A stretch of 42,186 nt of DNA. Origin: Candidatus Zixiibacteriota bacterium. Its GTDB lineage: Bacteria; Zixibacteria; MSB-5A5; GN15; FEB-12. Below the pieces are notes generated by a model that worked only from the letters and a program-made list of their open reading frames with translations, was not told the DNA's origin and searched no databases. This document shows positions 27,971 to 37,047 of this stretch, piece after piece (the first letter of the stretch is position 1; each line of letters opens with the position of its first letter). The DNA lies in the NCBI GenBank assembly GCA_021163775.1, contig JAGGTI010000087.1:1-42186 (forward strand). The letters are read 5' to 3'. The position numbers and the translations under genes were made by a program.

Positions 27971-29989
27971 TCACCTCTTATAATTCCCAAAAACATCCTT
28001 GCCATCGTCGCGAATATCGGTGTGCCAGTCGGACAGGTTACCGGCGCGCCGGATCAAATCCAGCAATTCTTCGGTTTGCTCACCGGGCAGTTCGCGCCGG
28101 AGCGGCTCAGCAATCCGGTACAAGTCGGCGAAACTCGTCTCGATCCCGAAGGCAGTACCTTTGAGAATCTCGGCGAACCGTCCAGCCACCAGAGCCAAAC
28201 GCAGTTCAGGTCGTGACTGCGCGAACGACTGACGATTGCGCCTCCACTTGACTTCGCGGGACAACTCGGAGATTTCACGCTCGTCCGGATTCTTCCACCG
28301 CACGAACACGGTAGCAACACGGCCTTTAGACCGATGCGTCTGCATGGTCAGTTCGTACAAAGCGGTGACTTCGTGACCGGCCCCAACCTCGCCCCCGTCC
28401 TGGCGGTTGTCACGGAACAGGTGATCGGGTACGTCACGGTTTTCGTACCCCAGCAGGCGATACGATTGCACCAGTTGCGGGTCAAACTCGACCTGCACTT
28501 TGACATCGCGAGCCAGAATCTGCGTGTTAGAGATGAAATCATCGACAAACACTTTGCGCACTTCGTCCTGGTCGTTGATGTAGCCATAGCGACCATTCCC
28601 TTTCTGTGACAGTTGTTCCAACATAACATCGTTGTAGTTGCCCATCCCATAGCCGTAGCTGTTCAGGCTGATTCCTTTCTTAGCCCAACGATCAATATGG
28701 CTCATGATTGCGTCCGGGTTGGTGCGTCCAACATTTGCTACACCATCGCTACAAAGGATCACAATATTGCTGTGGCCATTGACAAACTGCTGATTGGCCA
28801 TGTCGTAGCCGAGACGGATACCAGCTTCGGCATAGGTTGAACCGCCCGGATGCAGTCGGTCGATCGCTTCGAAAATCATGCGACGTCGATCAGCCATCAC
28901 CGGCTCAAGCGCTACATAAGCATTTGAACCGTAGGCGACAATCCCAACCCGATCATTTTGGTTGAGTTGCTTGACCAGAGAGCGGATTGACCGCTGAACC
29001 AACTGGAAACGATTGCCCTGCCCCATTGATCCAGAGACATCAACCACAAACGTGATATTGAGCGGTTTGCGCTCCCTCCGGTCGATCTCGCGACCTTTGA
29101 TCGCGATTTTCATGATCTGCCGGCCCCGCTCAAACGGTGAGTCGGTGACTTCTGTAAAGACCCGGAACTTCTCGTGCTCTGGTACATTGTAGCCGTAGTC
29201 GAAATGATTGATAAATTCCTCAACCCGAACCGCATCAGACGGCACAGCGTTACCTTCCTGAAGGTACCTTCGCACCAGTGTGTAGGAGGCATCATCGACA
29301 TCAGTCGCAAAGGTAGAGAACCTGTCTATACGAGCATCAGTGAAACCATTAGTGCCGTAGTCCTTGAAAAACATGTCGCGCGGCGGCCACAAATAGTCAT
29401 TTTCTGACGGATAGTGATAGCCACCCGGCTGGCGCTTGACTCGCCCCTGACGACCATGCTTCTGGTCTGAGCGATTATCACCCACTCCGGATGGGACAGG
29501 CACGATACTGGAATATCCATCGCTAATTGACGGCGTCGCCGACTGAGATATTTCCTCTCTATCACGCCCGACGCCAAACCAATCGCTTATTCGATCAAGA
29601 TATGATTGATCTTCCTTGAGTTTAGCCGCCTCATTCTTAAACTTATCAGTCAACGTGAATGAAATCTGAGTCGCTTGGCCAACTTCGACTTTGACCACCA
29701 GATCGGCCAACCCCTGCACCGTTCCGTAGTTCTCGTGAGTCACAATCAGATTGTAGGTTCCCGGCTTCAGATTCTTGATTTCAAAGCATCCGGCCGAATC
29801 GGTGCGGGCGCCCTGGTTGTTTTCGAGAACTGCCACCCAGGCATCGACAATCGGCTGGCCGGTCTCAGCATCGGTCAAACAACCGGAAACGGCCCCGGTA
29901 TTGGCTGGTTTGGCTGGTTTATCCGGCCCTCCCAGCACGACTGACACCAGGGTCAAGGTGAGGATAAATACTGTCTTGATCGTGTTCAT
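27971..29989 (-). CDS. Exported von Willebrand factor A domain protein (YfbK-like) with carboxypeptidase-regulatory domain
   Basis: I chose the ATG at 29989 over the longer frame: AAAGGAGCCAG sits just upstream and the peptide MNTIKTVFILTLTLVSVVLG is a clear signal. The product has 672 residues. Residues 30-112 are a carboxypeptidase-regulatory-like beta-sandwich (GCLTDAETGQPIVDAWVAV, then LKPGTYNLIVTHENYG). At about 220-290 lies the vWF_A N-terminal domain (RFSTFATDVDDASYTLVRRY). The VWA domain follows with an intact MIDAS D317-x-S319-x-S321 (DVSGSMG). A YfbK-type C-terminal domain (DUF3520) ends at 672. It is an envelope protein, probably periplasmic, binding partners through a divalent metal; the partner is unknown. 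It diverges from the M16 peptidase pair. Confidence 0.9.
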   Translation of the reverse strand: MNTIKTVFILTLTLVSVVLGGPDKPAKPANTGAVSGCLTDAETGQPIVDAWVAVLENNQGARTDSAGCFEIKNLKPGTYNLIVTHENYGTVQGLADLVVKVEVGQATQISFTLTDKFKNEAAKLKEDQSYLDRISDWFGVGRDREEISQSATPSISDGYSSIVPVPSGVGDNRSDQKHGRQGRVKRQPGGYHYPSENDYLWPPRDMFFKDYGTNGFTDARIDRFSTFATDVDDASYTLVRRYLQEGNAVPSDAVRVEEFINHFDYGYNVPEHEKFRVFTEVTDSPFERGRQIMKIAIKGREIDRRERKPLNITFVVDVSGSMGQGNRFQLVQRSIRSLVKQLNQNDRVGIVAYGSNAYVALEPVMADRRRMIFEAIDRLHPGGSTYAEAGIRLGYDMANQQFVNGHSNIVILCSDGVANVGRTNPDAIMSHIDRWAKKGISLNSYGYGMGNYNDVMLEQLSQKGNGRYGYINDQDEVRKVFVDDFISNTQILARDVKVQVEFDPQLVQSYRLLGYENRDVPDHLFRDNRQDGGEVGAGHEVTALYELTMQTHRSKGRVATVFVRWKNPDEREISELSREVKWRRNRQSFAQSRPELRLALVAGRFAEILKGTAFGIETSFADLYRIAEPLRRELPGEQTEELLDLIRRAGNLSDWHTDIRDDGKDVFGNYKR

Positions 29990-30205
29990 AGCTGGCTCCT
30001 TTATAATTGATCTGCGTTGCCTTCTGGTCCGGATACCAGTTGGAATCAAGATTCTTCCAGAAAAATCACCTGATTCTTGCAAACCGGGACTTTTCCCCGA
30101 CCTGTCCTATTTCCGGCTATCTCCTTAGAGGGCTTGACACTTAAGCCAATAGCCAGTTTATTTGTCGTTAAATTTGAAACTCAAACTTTCATTTGGAGAA
30201 ACCAT

Positions 30206-31708
30206 ATGATGAGTGCACTAAAAATCGTTCTAATGGCGATTTTCCTGTTAGCCATCGGAACGGCGGCAGGAAATTGCTTCGATTTCTCGGAACTGGAAAA
30301 TTCAGTCGAGGAATTCACGCTGGATAACGGCATGAAATTCATCGTTCTCGAACAACACCAGGCACCGGTAGTCTCGTTTGTAATCTATGCCAATGTCGGC
30401 TCGGTCGATGACCCGAAAGAGTACACCGGTCTGGCCCACATGTTTGAACATATGGCGTTCAAAGGTACGACGACTTTAGGTAGCAAAGATATTGATGCCG
30501 AGCTGAAACTGATTGCGGTCGAAGATTCCGTCTTCATGGAATTGAGATCAGAGAGGCTCAAGGGACGTCTGGCCGATTCCGCCCGGATCGCCGAACTAAC
30601 CGAAGCTTACGATGCCGCTCGGGATGCCTCGTATGAACTGGTGGAGCCGAACGCCTTCTCTAAACTGGTTCGCAGACAAGGTGGTGTAGGTATGAATGCG
30701 GGCACAGGTTCGGACCAAACCGTTTACTTCTACAGTCTGCCATCCAACAAGGTTGAGCTATGGATGGCGCTTGATTCTGAGCGATTCCTCAACCCCGTCC
30801 TGCGCGAAATGTACCGGGAGCGGGATGTGGTCGCCGAGGAGCGGCGAATGAGAATAGATTCCAGTCCATTCGGTCGCCTTTTCGAAGAACTGTTAGGCCT
30901 GGCCTTCAGGGCTCACCCTTACGGTATCAGTACTATCGGACACATGTCGGATATCCAGAATTACTCAAGAGAATACGCCAAAACTGTCTTTGAGAAATAC
31001 TATGGACCATCAAATTTAGTGGTCGCCATCGTGGGCGATGTTAAGATCAAAGACGTTCGTCGATTGGCCAAAAAGTACTGGGGACGTATTCCCTATCGCC
31101 CAGCTCCGGAACGAATTCCAACTGTCGAACCAAAACAATTGGGCGAACGTCGAATGGTCATGGTAGATCCCTCCCAACCGATCTACGCCGCCGCCTGGCA
31201 TATTCCAGAGGAAACGCACCCCGACCGACCAGCTATCGACGCTATGATGGACTACTTGGGTCAGGGGCGAACTTCACTGTTGTACAAGAGCCTGGTCAAA
31301 GAAAAGAAGATTGCTTCTCAGACAGGAGTTATCGTTGGCGTCCCCGGTAACAAATATCCAACTCTGGCAATTGCTTTCGCTCTTCCATCTCCGGAACATA
31401 CCAATATGGAATGTGAGGAAGACATACTAACCCAGATCAAGTGGATGAAAGAAGAACCGGTGACTCCGGATGAACTGGAAAAAATAGCCGCTCGAGCCAA
31501 ATCTGGATTCATTAACGGGCTGATTAGCAATCAGGGTTTGGCCACGCAGTTGGCCGGCTATCAAACAAGCTGGGGCGACTGGCGCGAAATGTTCCGCGAA
31601 CTGGACCGCATTAACGCCGTTACTTCGGAGAACATCCAGCGGGTAGCCAACGAGTACTTCACTAAGAAGAACCGCTCGGTCATAATGATTGAAACGGAAG
31701 AACGTTAA
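30206..31708 (+). CDS. M16 (insulinase/pitrilysin) zinc peptidase, active subunit
   Basis: The ATG at 30206 has GGAG about 7 bases upstream and gives a signal-like N-terminus (MMSALKIVLMAIFLLAIGTAAG), so the protein should cross the inner membrane; a longer frame from 30077 has neither. The product has 500 residues. The inverted zinc motif H78-M-F-E81-H82 sits in GLAHMFEHMAFKGT, and the third ligand Glu is likely in RERDVVAEERRMRID. The C-terminal M16 half is present. It is followed after 15 bases by a second M16 protein lacking the motif, as in heterodimeric M16B enzymes. The substrate is unknown. Confidence 0.92.
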   Translation: MMSALKIVLMAIFLLAIGTAAGNCFDFSELENSVEEFTLDNGMKFIVLEQHQAPVVSFVIYANVGSVDDPKEYTGLAHMFEHMAFKGTTTLGSKDIDAELKLIAVEDSVFMELRSERLKGRLADSARIAELTEAYDAARDASYELVEPNAFSKLVRRQGGVGMNAGTGSDQTVYFYSLPSNKVELWMALDSERFLNPVLREMYRERDVVAEERRMRIDSSPFGRLFEELLGLAFRAHPYGISTIGHMSDIQNYSREYAKTVFEKYYGPSNLVVAIVGDVKIKDVRRLAKKYWGRIPYRPAPERIPTVEPKQLGERRMVMVDPSQPIYAAAWHIPEETHPDRPAIDAMMDYLGQGRTSLLYKSLVKEKKIASQTGVIVGVPGNKYPTLAIAFALPSPEHTNMECEEDILTQIKWMKEEPVTPDELEKIAARAKSGFINGLISNQGLATQLAGYQTSWGDWREMFRELDRINAVTSENIQRVANEYFTKKNRSVIMIETEER

Positions 31709-31723
31709 TTGGAGGCTGGCTAG

Positions 31724-33865
31724 ATGAAAAGAAATATAGTATTGCTGACCGTTCTGGTATCATTGCTGGCCTTTATGGCCCCAGCATCTCAAAGCGGAAC
31801 AATTGAAGACCTTGAGTTTCCCAAATTGAACAAACTGGAGATTCCCGATGTTGACCGCATCACACTTGACAACGGAATGCGTCTTTATTTGGTAGAAGAC
31901 AATCGCCTGCCAATCTTCCGTATGTCGGTAAGAATCAACGGCGGCGCATACCTGGAACCGGCTGACAAGGTTGGGCTGATTGAAATCTTAGGCGAGGTAC
32001 TACGAACAGGCGGCACCGCCAAATGGACGGGGGATGAACTGGATGAACTGCTGGAGGGCATTGGCGGGTCCGTCGAAACTTTTGGTGGCACTACCAGTTG
32101 CGGCGCTTATGTCAATGTTCTTTCTGAATACAGTGATCTCGGCCTGGAAGTGCTGGCTGACATCTTGCGTAATCCGGTCTTCGACCAGGATAAAATCGAA
32201 CTATCTAAAGTTGGTCACAACTCGGCAATTTCACGACGCAATGACGATCCTATGAGGTTGGCCCGTCGCGAGTTCCGCAAACTGATCTACGGCGCCGAGT
32301 CACCTTACGCCCGACATTCAGAATATGCAACTATCGAGGCCATCGGCCGTGACGATCTCGTAGCCTTCCACAGCGCATTTTTCAAACCAGAGAATGTCCA
32401 GATGGCTATCTGGGGCGACTATAACAAAGACAAGTTGCTATCCAAGATAGAAACTCTCTTCGGTGATTGGGAAACTGGCGGAACTCCGGTACCTCCCCCA
32501 CCGGAAATCACCCACACTCCTGAGCAAAAAGTGTTTTACGTCGACAAAACCGATGTCAACCAGTCACAGGTAATGCTTGGTCATATCGGTGGCAAAATGA
32601 CCGACCCCGACTACGCCGATCGTATCATCATGAATACGATCATGGGTGTCGGTTTCGGTAGTCGCATGGTGAATATCGTCCGGTCCAAGGAAGGTTTGGC
32701 TTACTCCACCGTCTCTACCTACGGTGCCAACCTCGGACGACGCGGCATTTTCTACAACTATGCCGCCACTAGGTCGGAGTCGACCGGCAAGGCAATACTC
32801 CTTATGATTGATGTCATCAAGAGTATGCAAACCGAGCCGCCAACCAAGTCCGAACTAGCCCAGGGCAAGGACAGCTATCTGAACTCGTTCGTGTTCAATT
32901 TCGACACCCGCTCTGAGATCGTCAACCGTATGATGCAATACGACTTCTATGGTGTCCCTGAAGATTTTCTGCAGAAAATAAAGGAACGCGTCGAGGAACT
33001 GAAAGCTGAGGACATAATAGCCGCCGCCCAGAAATACCTGCACCCGGATAGCCTGGTCTTCTTCGTCGTTGGCAAAACCGATGACTATGACATCCCGCTT
33101 GACTCACTCGGTCTGGGACCGGTCGAAGAAATTGACGTCACAATTCCTTCCGGTGAGCCACAAAGTGAAATAGTAGTCACACCAGAGTCTCTTGAACGTG
33201 GCAGTTCATTGCTGGCTCAAGCTATTGCGGCTCATGGCGGTCTGGAGGCGTACCAGAACATCACATCGGTGATATCCAAGGGCACGCTTACGGTGAGTAT
33301 TGGCGGCCAGGAAATGCCGCTTCAAATGGAAATGACCCGAGTTTTGCCGGATAAGAGCCGCTCGGTGATCAGTTTCATGGGCAACCAGATATTCAGTATC
33401 AATAATGGCGTCAGCGGTTGGAAAACCCAGGGTATGGGCGGCCCGATTGTCGCCAAAACCGAGGAAGACCTTGCGAGCGACACCGAAGAAAATCGTCGCA
33501 AGATTCTCATGATCTTCCGCCAAGCGGGCGAAGGGAGCTTCCAAGCTGTATATGGTGGACCGGATCAAATCGATGGCATCGATGTCGAGACCCTAACTCT
33601 GCTTGACCCGGCCGGAGGAACAATCTGTCGTCTGGCTATTGATGCTAACACGCACAGACTGATACAGGAATCGTATTGGGGCGAAACCCCAACCGGTGAA
33701 GGCAACCTGACTGAACGTTTCGTAGAGTGGACAACAGTTGAGGGAGTAGAATTACCTACCCGTATTGAGACAAGCATGAACGGTCAGGTGGTCACCACTG
33801 CTGTCATGTCCGAAATTCAGATTAACCAGGAAGTCCCCGAAGGAACATTCGACAAACCTGAATAG
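31724..33865 (+). CDS. M16 peptidase-like pseudo-subunit with extra C-terminal domain
   Basis: A signal peptide (MKRNIVLLTVLVSLLAFMAP) and GGAGG about 8 bases before the ATG support the start. The first 450 residues have the M16 fold, but where the zinc motif should be the sequence reads GLIEILGEVLRTGG, with no HxxEH, so this subunit should be catalytically dead. The R-Y pair typical of the partner half is visible (NIVRSKEGLAYSTVSTYG). After a linker, residues from about 490 to 713 add a beta-rich domain resembling LolA/lipoprotein-sorting folds (QAIAAHGGLEAYQNITS, then SVISFMGNQIFS). 713 residues. It is co-transcribed with the active subunit and ends before a terminator. Function inferred: shapes the chamber or anchors the complex. 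Confidence 0.85.
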   Translation: MKRNIVLLTVLVSLLAFMAPASQSGTIEDLEFPKLNKLEIPDVDRITLDNGMRLYLVEDNRLPIFRMSVRINGGAYLEPADKVGLIEILGEVLRTGGTAKWTGDELDELLEGIGGSVETFGGTTSCGAYVNVLSEYSDLGLEVLADILRNPVFDQDKIELSKVGHNSAISRRNDDPMRLARREFRKLIYGAESPYARHSEYATIEAIGRDDLVAFHSAFFKPENVQMAIWGDYNKDKLLSKIETLFGDWETGGTPVPPPPEITHTPEQKVFYVDKTDVNQSQVMLGHIGGKMTDPDYADRIIMNTIMGVGFGSRMVNIVRSKEGLAYSTVSTYGANLGRRGIFYNYAATRSESTGKAILLMIDVIKSMQTEPPTKSELAQGKDSYLNSFVFNFDTRSEIVNRMMQYDFYGVPEDFLQKIKERVEELKAEDIIAAAQKYLHPDSLVFFVVGKTDDYDIPLDSLGLGPVEEIDVTIPSGEPQSEIVVTPESLERGSSLLAQAIAAHGGLEAYQNITSVISKGTLTVSIGGQEMPLQMEMTRVLPDKSRSVISFMGNQIFSINNGVSGWKTQGMGGPIVAKTEEDLASDTEENRRKILMIFRQAGEGSFQAVYGGPDQIDGIDVETLTLLDPAGGTICRLAIDANTHRLIQESYWGETPTGEGNLTERFVEWTTVEGVELPTRIETSMNGQVVTTAVMSEIQINQEVPEGTFDKPE

Positions 33866-34191
33866 AACAACTACACTATACTATAGTATCCAATCCACAC
33901 GGCGTCCGAATTTCACCAATTTGGACGCCGTTCTCCTGATCTCCCCCCATGCTATCCCATTGCTCTATCAGAAGTTAGACCCCAGTACCTATCGAATCGT
34001 AACAATCAAACGATGCAGAAACAAACTCCTCGCATGACAATAAAGGTCTGTACACAAAAGCAAAAAACACTTGCTTTCGGGAGGTAACTTCTGTTCAATT
34101 ACCGGGATGAAGTATATGTGTTTTACACAATTTGCTTGCTTCAAACGTTAGTTAGGCAACAATATAGATTAGCATAGTCAAGGACAGTGTA
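33866..34191. other. Intergenic region with terminator and upstream region of next gene
   Basis: This 326-base gap has a small palindrome (ATACTATAGTAT, 33878-33889), a terminator at 33900-33930, and an AT-rich stretch leading to the next gene, whose ribosome site is AAGGA. I cannot fix a promoter with confidence. Confidence 0.6.
33900..33930 (+). terminator. Likely intrinsic terminator of the M16 pair
   Basis: Stem CGGCGTCC G AATT (33900-33912) pairs with AATT T GGACGCCG (33918-33930), one G-T wobble included, 13 pairs with a 5-base loop. The following TTCTCCTG is only weakly T-rich. Confidence 0.6.
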
Positions 34192-36882
34192 ATGTTAAGG
34201 AAATTCTTCTGTTCCGCCTCCCTTTTGGGATGTTTTCTCTTGGTTGGCATAAGTGCCATTGAAGCTCGTACTCTGGACGGTATCCGACCGAGTAACGATC
34301 AACCCAATGCCACCTCACCAGCTTACTGCAACACTTACCACAATGTAGGACGAATGGCTCTGGAAGTAAGCAATGATGGTACTTTCGCAACGTTGGGCCT
34401 GTCAGTCTCCGGTTCACAACGAGATTGTTTCACCAACGAAGCCCTGCCGAACTGCGAATTTCCTAAGGGCAGTCGGACTTCGTATTGTTTTGGGGCCGCA
34501 CTCTGGATTGGCGCAGTAGTCGGTCGTGATACGCTGGTATCAACGGGGGCCGATGGTTGGGCCAGATCGGGTAACGAGTTTCATCCCGACGAAGCACCAT
34601 TCGGGAGCATGATTTATCGATCGACTATCGATCCGGCTCGTCCGGAGTTTGAGGGTGCGATTTCCGAACAAGATTACATCGCTGTGTATTCCGACACCTG
34701 CACAAACTGTACGGGTGTAACTCCAAACCCGGATGGACGACCTCACATACCTCTAAATATCGAGGTAACCCAACGCACTTTTGCATGGTCATACTCCTAC
34801 GCACAGGATTTTGTACTGTTTGATTATGCGATAAAGAACATCGGCTCCGAGCGTATGCATCGCTTGTACATGGGATTCTATGTTGACGCCGACATTTACG
34901 ACAATGCCATTCAGGGGGGTGATGGCGCTCAGGATGATTTCTGTGGTTTCAGAGAATACCAGCCAGCCCTGTACCTGGGTGATAACTGCAAGCCCGATTC
35001 CGACCAGGTGAATATTGCCTGGACAGCGGACAATGACGCTGAGTTCGGACAGGTTGTGTACCAAACTACACCCCACATCACAGCCACGAGGATCATCCGA
35101 ACACCTTCGGATTCCCTTGAAGTATCATTTAACTGGTGGGTGAGCAATGGAAACGCAGAACTTGACTTTGGCCCTATGGCCCGATCCAACCAACGCGACT
35201 TTGGAACCGGCGGATCAGGGACACCGGAAGGCGACCGGAACAAGTTCTTCATCCTCAGCAACGGCGAGTTTGATTTTGACCAACCTCGATCAGCCACAAT
35301 TGGAGCTCTCGACTCGATCTGGCTACCGGTACCAGCTGATCGGGCACGTATATGGGCAACCGGTCTTGACACACGTTATGTCCTTTCGTTTGGTCCTTTC
35401 GATGTCGAACCAGGTCAGACCCTACCGATCTCATTGGCCTACGTAGCCGGTGCCAATTTCCATCTTTCTGAGGGCAACTTCGCCAATCTACCGGACAACC
35501 CTGATAGCTGGTACGAAGGGGTCAATTTTGACTCACTTGGCTCCAATGCTACTTGGGCCGACTGGGTATACGATAACCCTGGCGTTGATACTGACAGTGA
35601 CGGCTACGCTGGCGAGTATACTGTCTGTAATCTCGGTGGCGACTCCACATTGATGTGTGACACGACCTGGGATTCATCGGTCACTCCCCCCGTTACCACT
35701 GAGATCGTTTGCTACTGGGACTACGAACATGCTGACACCATTTGGCGCAAAGGTGACGGGGTACCTGACTTCCGCGGCGCCAGCCCACCACCCCGCCCTG
35801 TCCTTCACACTGTAGAATCTCGTGTGGGCAGTGCTCGTTTGGTTTGGAACGGTGCCCTGACCGAGAACACCCAGGATGTCTTCTCGCGCGAAATTGATTT
35901 TGAAGGCTACCGTATCTGGGTTGGACGTGATGACCGCCGCAGTAGTTATTCATTACTGGCTTCGTATGATATTGAAGATTTCAACCGCTGGGATTACAGT
36001 GAGGCCTCAGGTGATTTCGTACTAAACGAAAGTCCATTCACACTACTACAGCTCCGCTGTATGTACGCTGACAGTTGTACTGATACAACCTGGCACCCGC
36101 TCGATTTTCCCAGGCACCGGCCGCTGGTAATTGATCAGGGATCTTCAGAGGATCCACTAATTTACTATTTCGAGCCACAGGATCACAACCAGTCGATTCT
36201 CGCTAACGAACCGAACTTCACAACACCAATCAAAAAGGTTTTCCCGAACGCGCCTCGTCCTCCCGTGCTGGAACCGGATTCAATCAGGATTCTGTTCCCG
36301 AATGGTCTGGACACGCTTTATCTGACTGACGATGGTTTTGTGAAATGCTATGAATACGAATACACCCTTGAAGGCCTGCTCCCCACAGTGCCATACTGGC
36401 TGAACGTAACTGCTTTTGACTACGGTTCACCCAAGTCCGGACTGGAAGCTCTGGAGACAAGCCCCACCATGGAACCGAAAGTAGTATATCCCATGGAAGC
36501 GCCTGATCCGGCGAATTCGTTGGGCAGTACCGAAGTCTTCATCTGGCCCAATCCGTACCGCATAGACGGAGAGTATCGCGAACGAGGCCTTGAAGATTTT
36601 GGTGCTAATGATATTCCCGATGATCGGGTTCGGGCAATTCACTTTGCCAACCTGCCAAATCGGTGCACTATTAGCATATACTCTATCGACGGTGACCTGG
36701 TGCGTGAGTTATCTCACCCAGCCACTTTTTATCCCGATGGTAGTTGCCCATATACCGAACACGAGGCTTGCTGGGATCTGATCACGCGCAACATGCAACA
36801 GGTCGTGTCCGGACTATACTATTGGACGGTTGAAGACGAAGCCGGAAATGTTCAAATCGGCAAATTGGTAGTAATTATGTAA
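34192..36882 (+). CDS. Exported protein with NPYR-variant sorting domain, paralogue 1
   Basis: AAGGA lies about 7 bases before the ATG, and residues 1-22 (MLRKFFCSASLLGCFLLVGIS) form a signal peptide. The product has 896 residues and no enzyme motif that I recognise. Seen in order: a Cys- and Trp-rich beta region with SFNWWVSNGNAELDFGP, a calcium-loop-like VDTDSDGYAGEY near 463, a possible fibronectin III-like module (FEGYRIWVGRDDRRSS), and from about 784 a variant sorting domain starting WPNPYR, with VVSGLYYWTVED, ending GKLVVIM. The next gene (37048) encodes a paralogue with the same order of parts, so this is probably a tandem duplication. Localisation is likely the cell surface. A 20-base palindrome and a strong terminator lie just after the stop. 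Confidence 0.86.
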   Translation: MLRKFFCSASLLGCFLLVGISAIEARTLDGIRPSNDQPNATSPAYCNTYHNVGRMALEVSNDGTFATLGLSVSGSQRDCFTNEALPNCEFPKGSRTSYCFGAALWIGAVVGRDTLVSTGADGWARSGNEFHPDEAPFGSMIYRSTIDPARPEFEGAISEQDYIAVYSDTCTNCTGVTPNPDGRPHIPLNIEVTQRTFAWSYSYAQDFVLFDYAIKNIGSERMHRLYMGFYVDADIYDNAIQGGDGAQDDFCGFREYQPALYLGDNCKPDSDQVNIAWTADNDAEFGQVVYQTTPHITATRIIRTPSDSLEVSFNWWVSNGNAELDFGPMARSNQRDFGTGGSGTPEGDRNKFFILSNGEFDFDQPRSATIGALDSIWLPVPADRARIWATGLDTRYVLSFGPFDVEPGQTLPISLAYVAGANFHLSEGNFANLPDNPDSWYEGVNFDSLGSNATWADWVYDNPGVDTDSDGYAGEYTVCNLGGDSTLMCDTTWDSSVTPPVTTEIVCYWDYEHADTIWRKGDGVPDFRGASPPPRPVLHTVESRVGSARLVWNGALTENTQDVFSREIDFEGYRIWVGRDDRRSSYSLLASYDIEDFNRWDYSEASGDFVLNESPFTLLQLRCMYADSCTDTTWHPLDFPRHRPLVIDQGSSEDPLIYYFEPQDHNQSILANEPNFTTPIKKVFPNAPRPPVLEPDSIRILFPNGLDTLYLTDDGFVKCYEYEYTLEGLLPTVPYWLNVTAFDYGSPKSGLEALETSPTMEPKVVYPMEAPDPANSLGSTEVFIWPNPYRIDGEYRERGLEDFGANDIPDDRVRAIHFANLPNRCTISIYSIDGDLVRELSHPATFYPDGSCPYTEHEACWDLITRNMQQVVSGLYYWTVEDEAGNVQIGKLVVIM

Positions 36883-36890
36883 GCGAATGA

Positions 36891-36910
36891 ATGCAATCAA
36901 TTGATTGCAT
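36891..36910. other. Perfect 20-base palindrome after a stop codon
   Basis: ATGCAATCAATTGATTGCAT is its own reverse complement, 8 bases after the upstream stop and 17 bases before a separate terminator stem. It may be a protein-binding site or a transcript 3' end element. Confidence 0.5.
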
Positions 36911-36927
36911 AAGATAAGCAATGCAGG

Positions 36928-36964
36928 CCGGCTCTGGAAAAAATCAGAGCCGGTTTGTTTTTTT
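36928..36964 (+). terminator. Strong Rho-independent terminator
   Basis: CCGGCTCTG (36928-36936) pairs with CAGAGCCGG (36945-36953), loop of eight mostly A bases, then a run TTTGTTTTTTT. It separates paralogue 1 from paralogue 2, which therefore likely has its own promoter. Confidence 0.9.
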
Positions 36965-37047
36965 GTCTGACATGTGTACGCGACAAACAAAGTCCCGTGA
37001 TTGCTTTTGGCTACGATTTTTCGTAAGATTAGGTTATGAGGGTTGAA

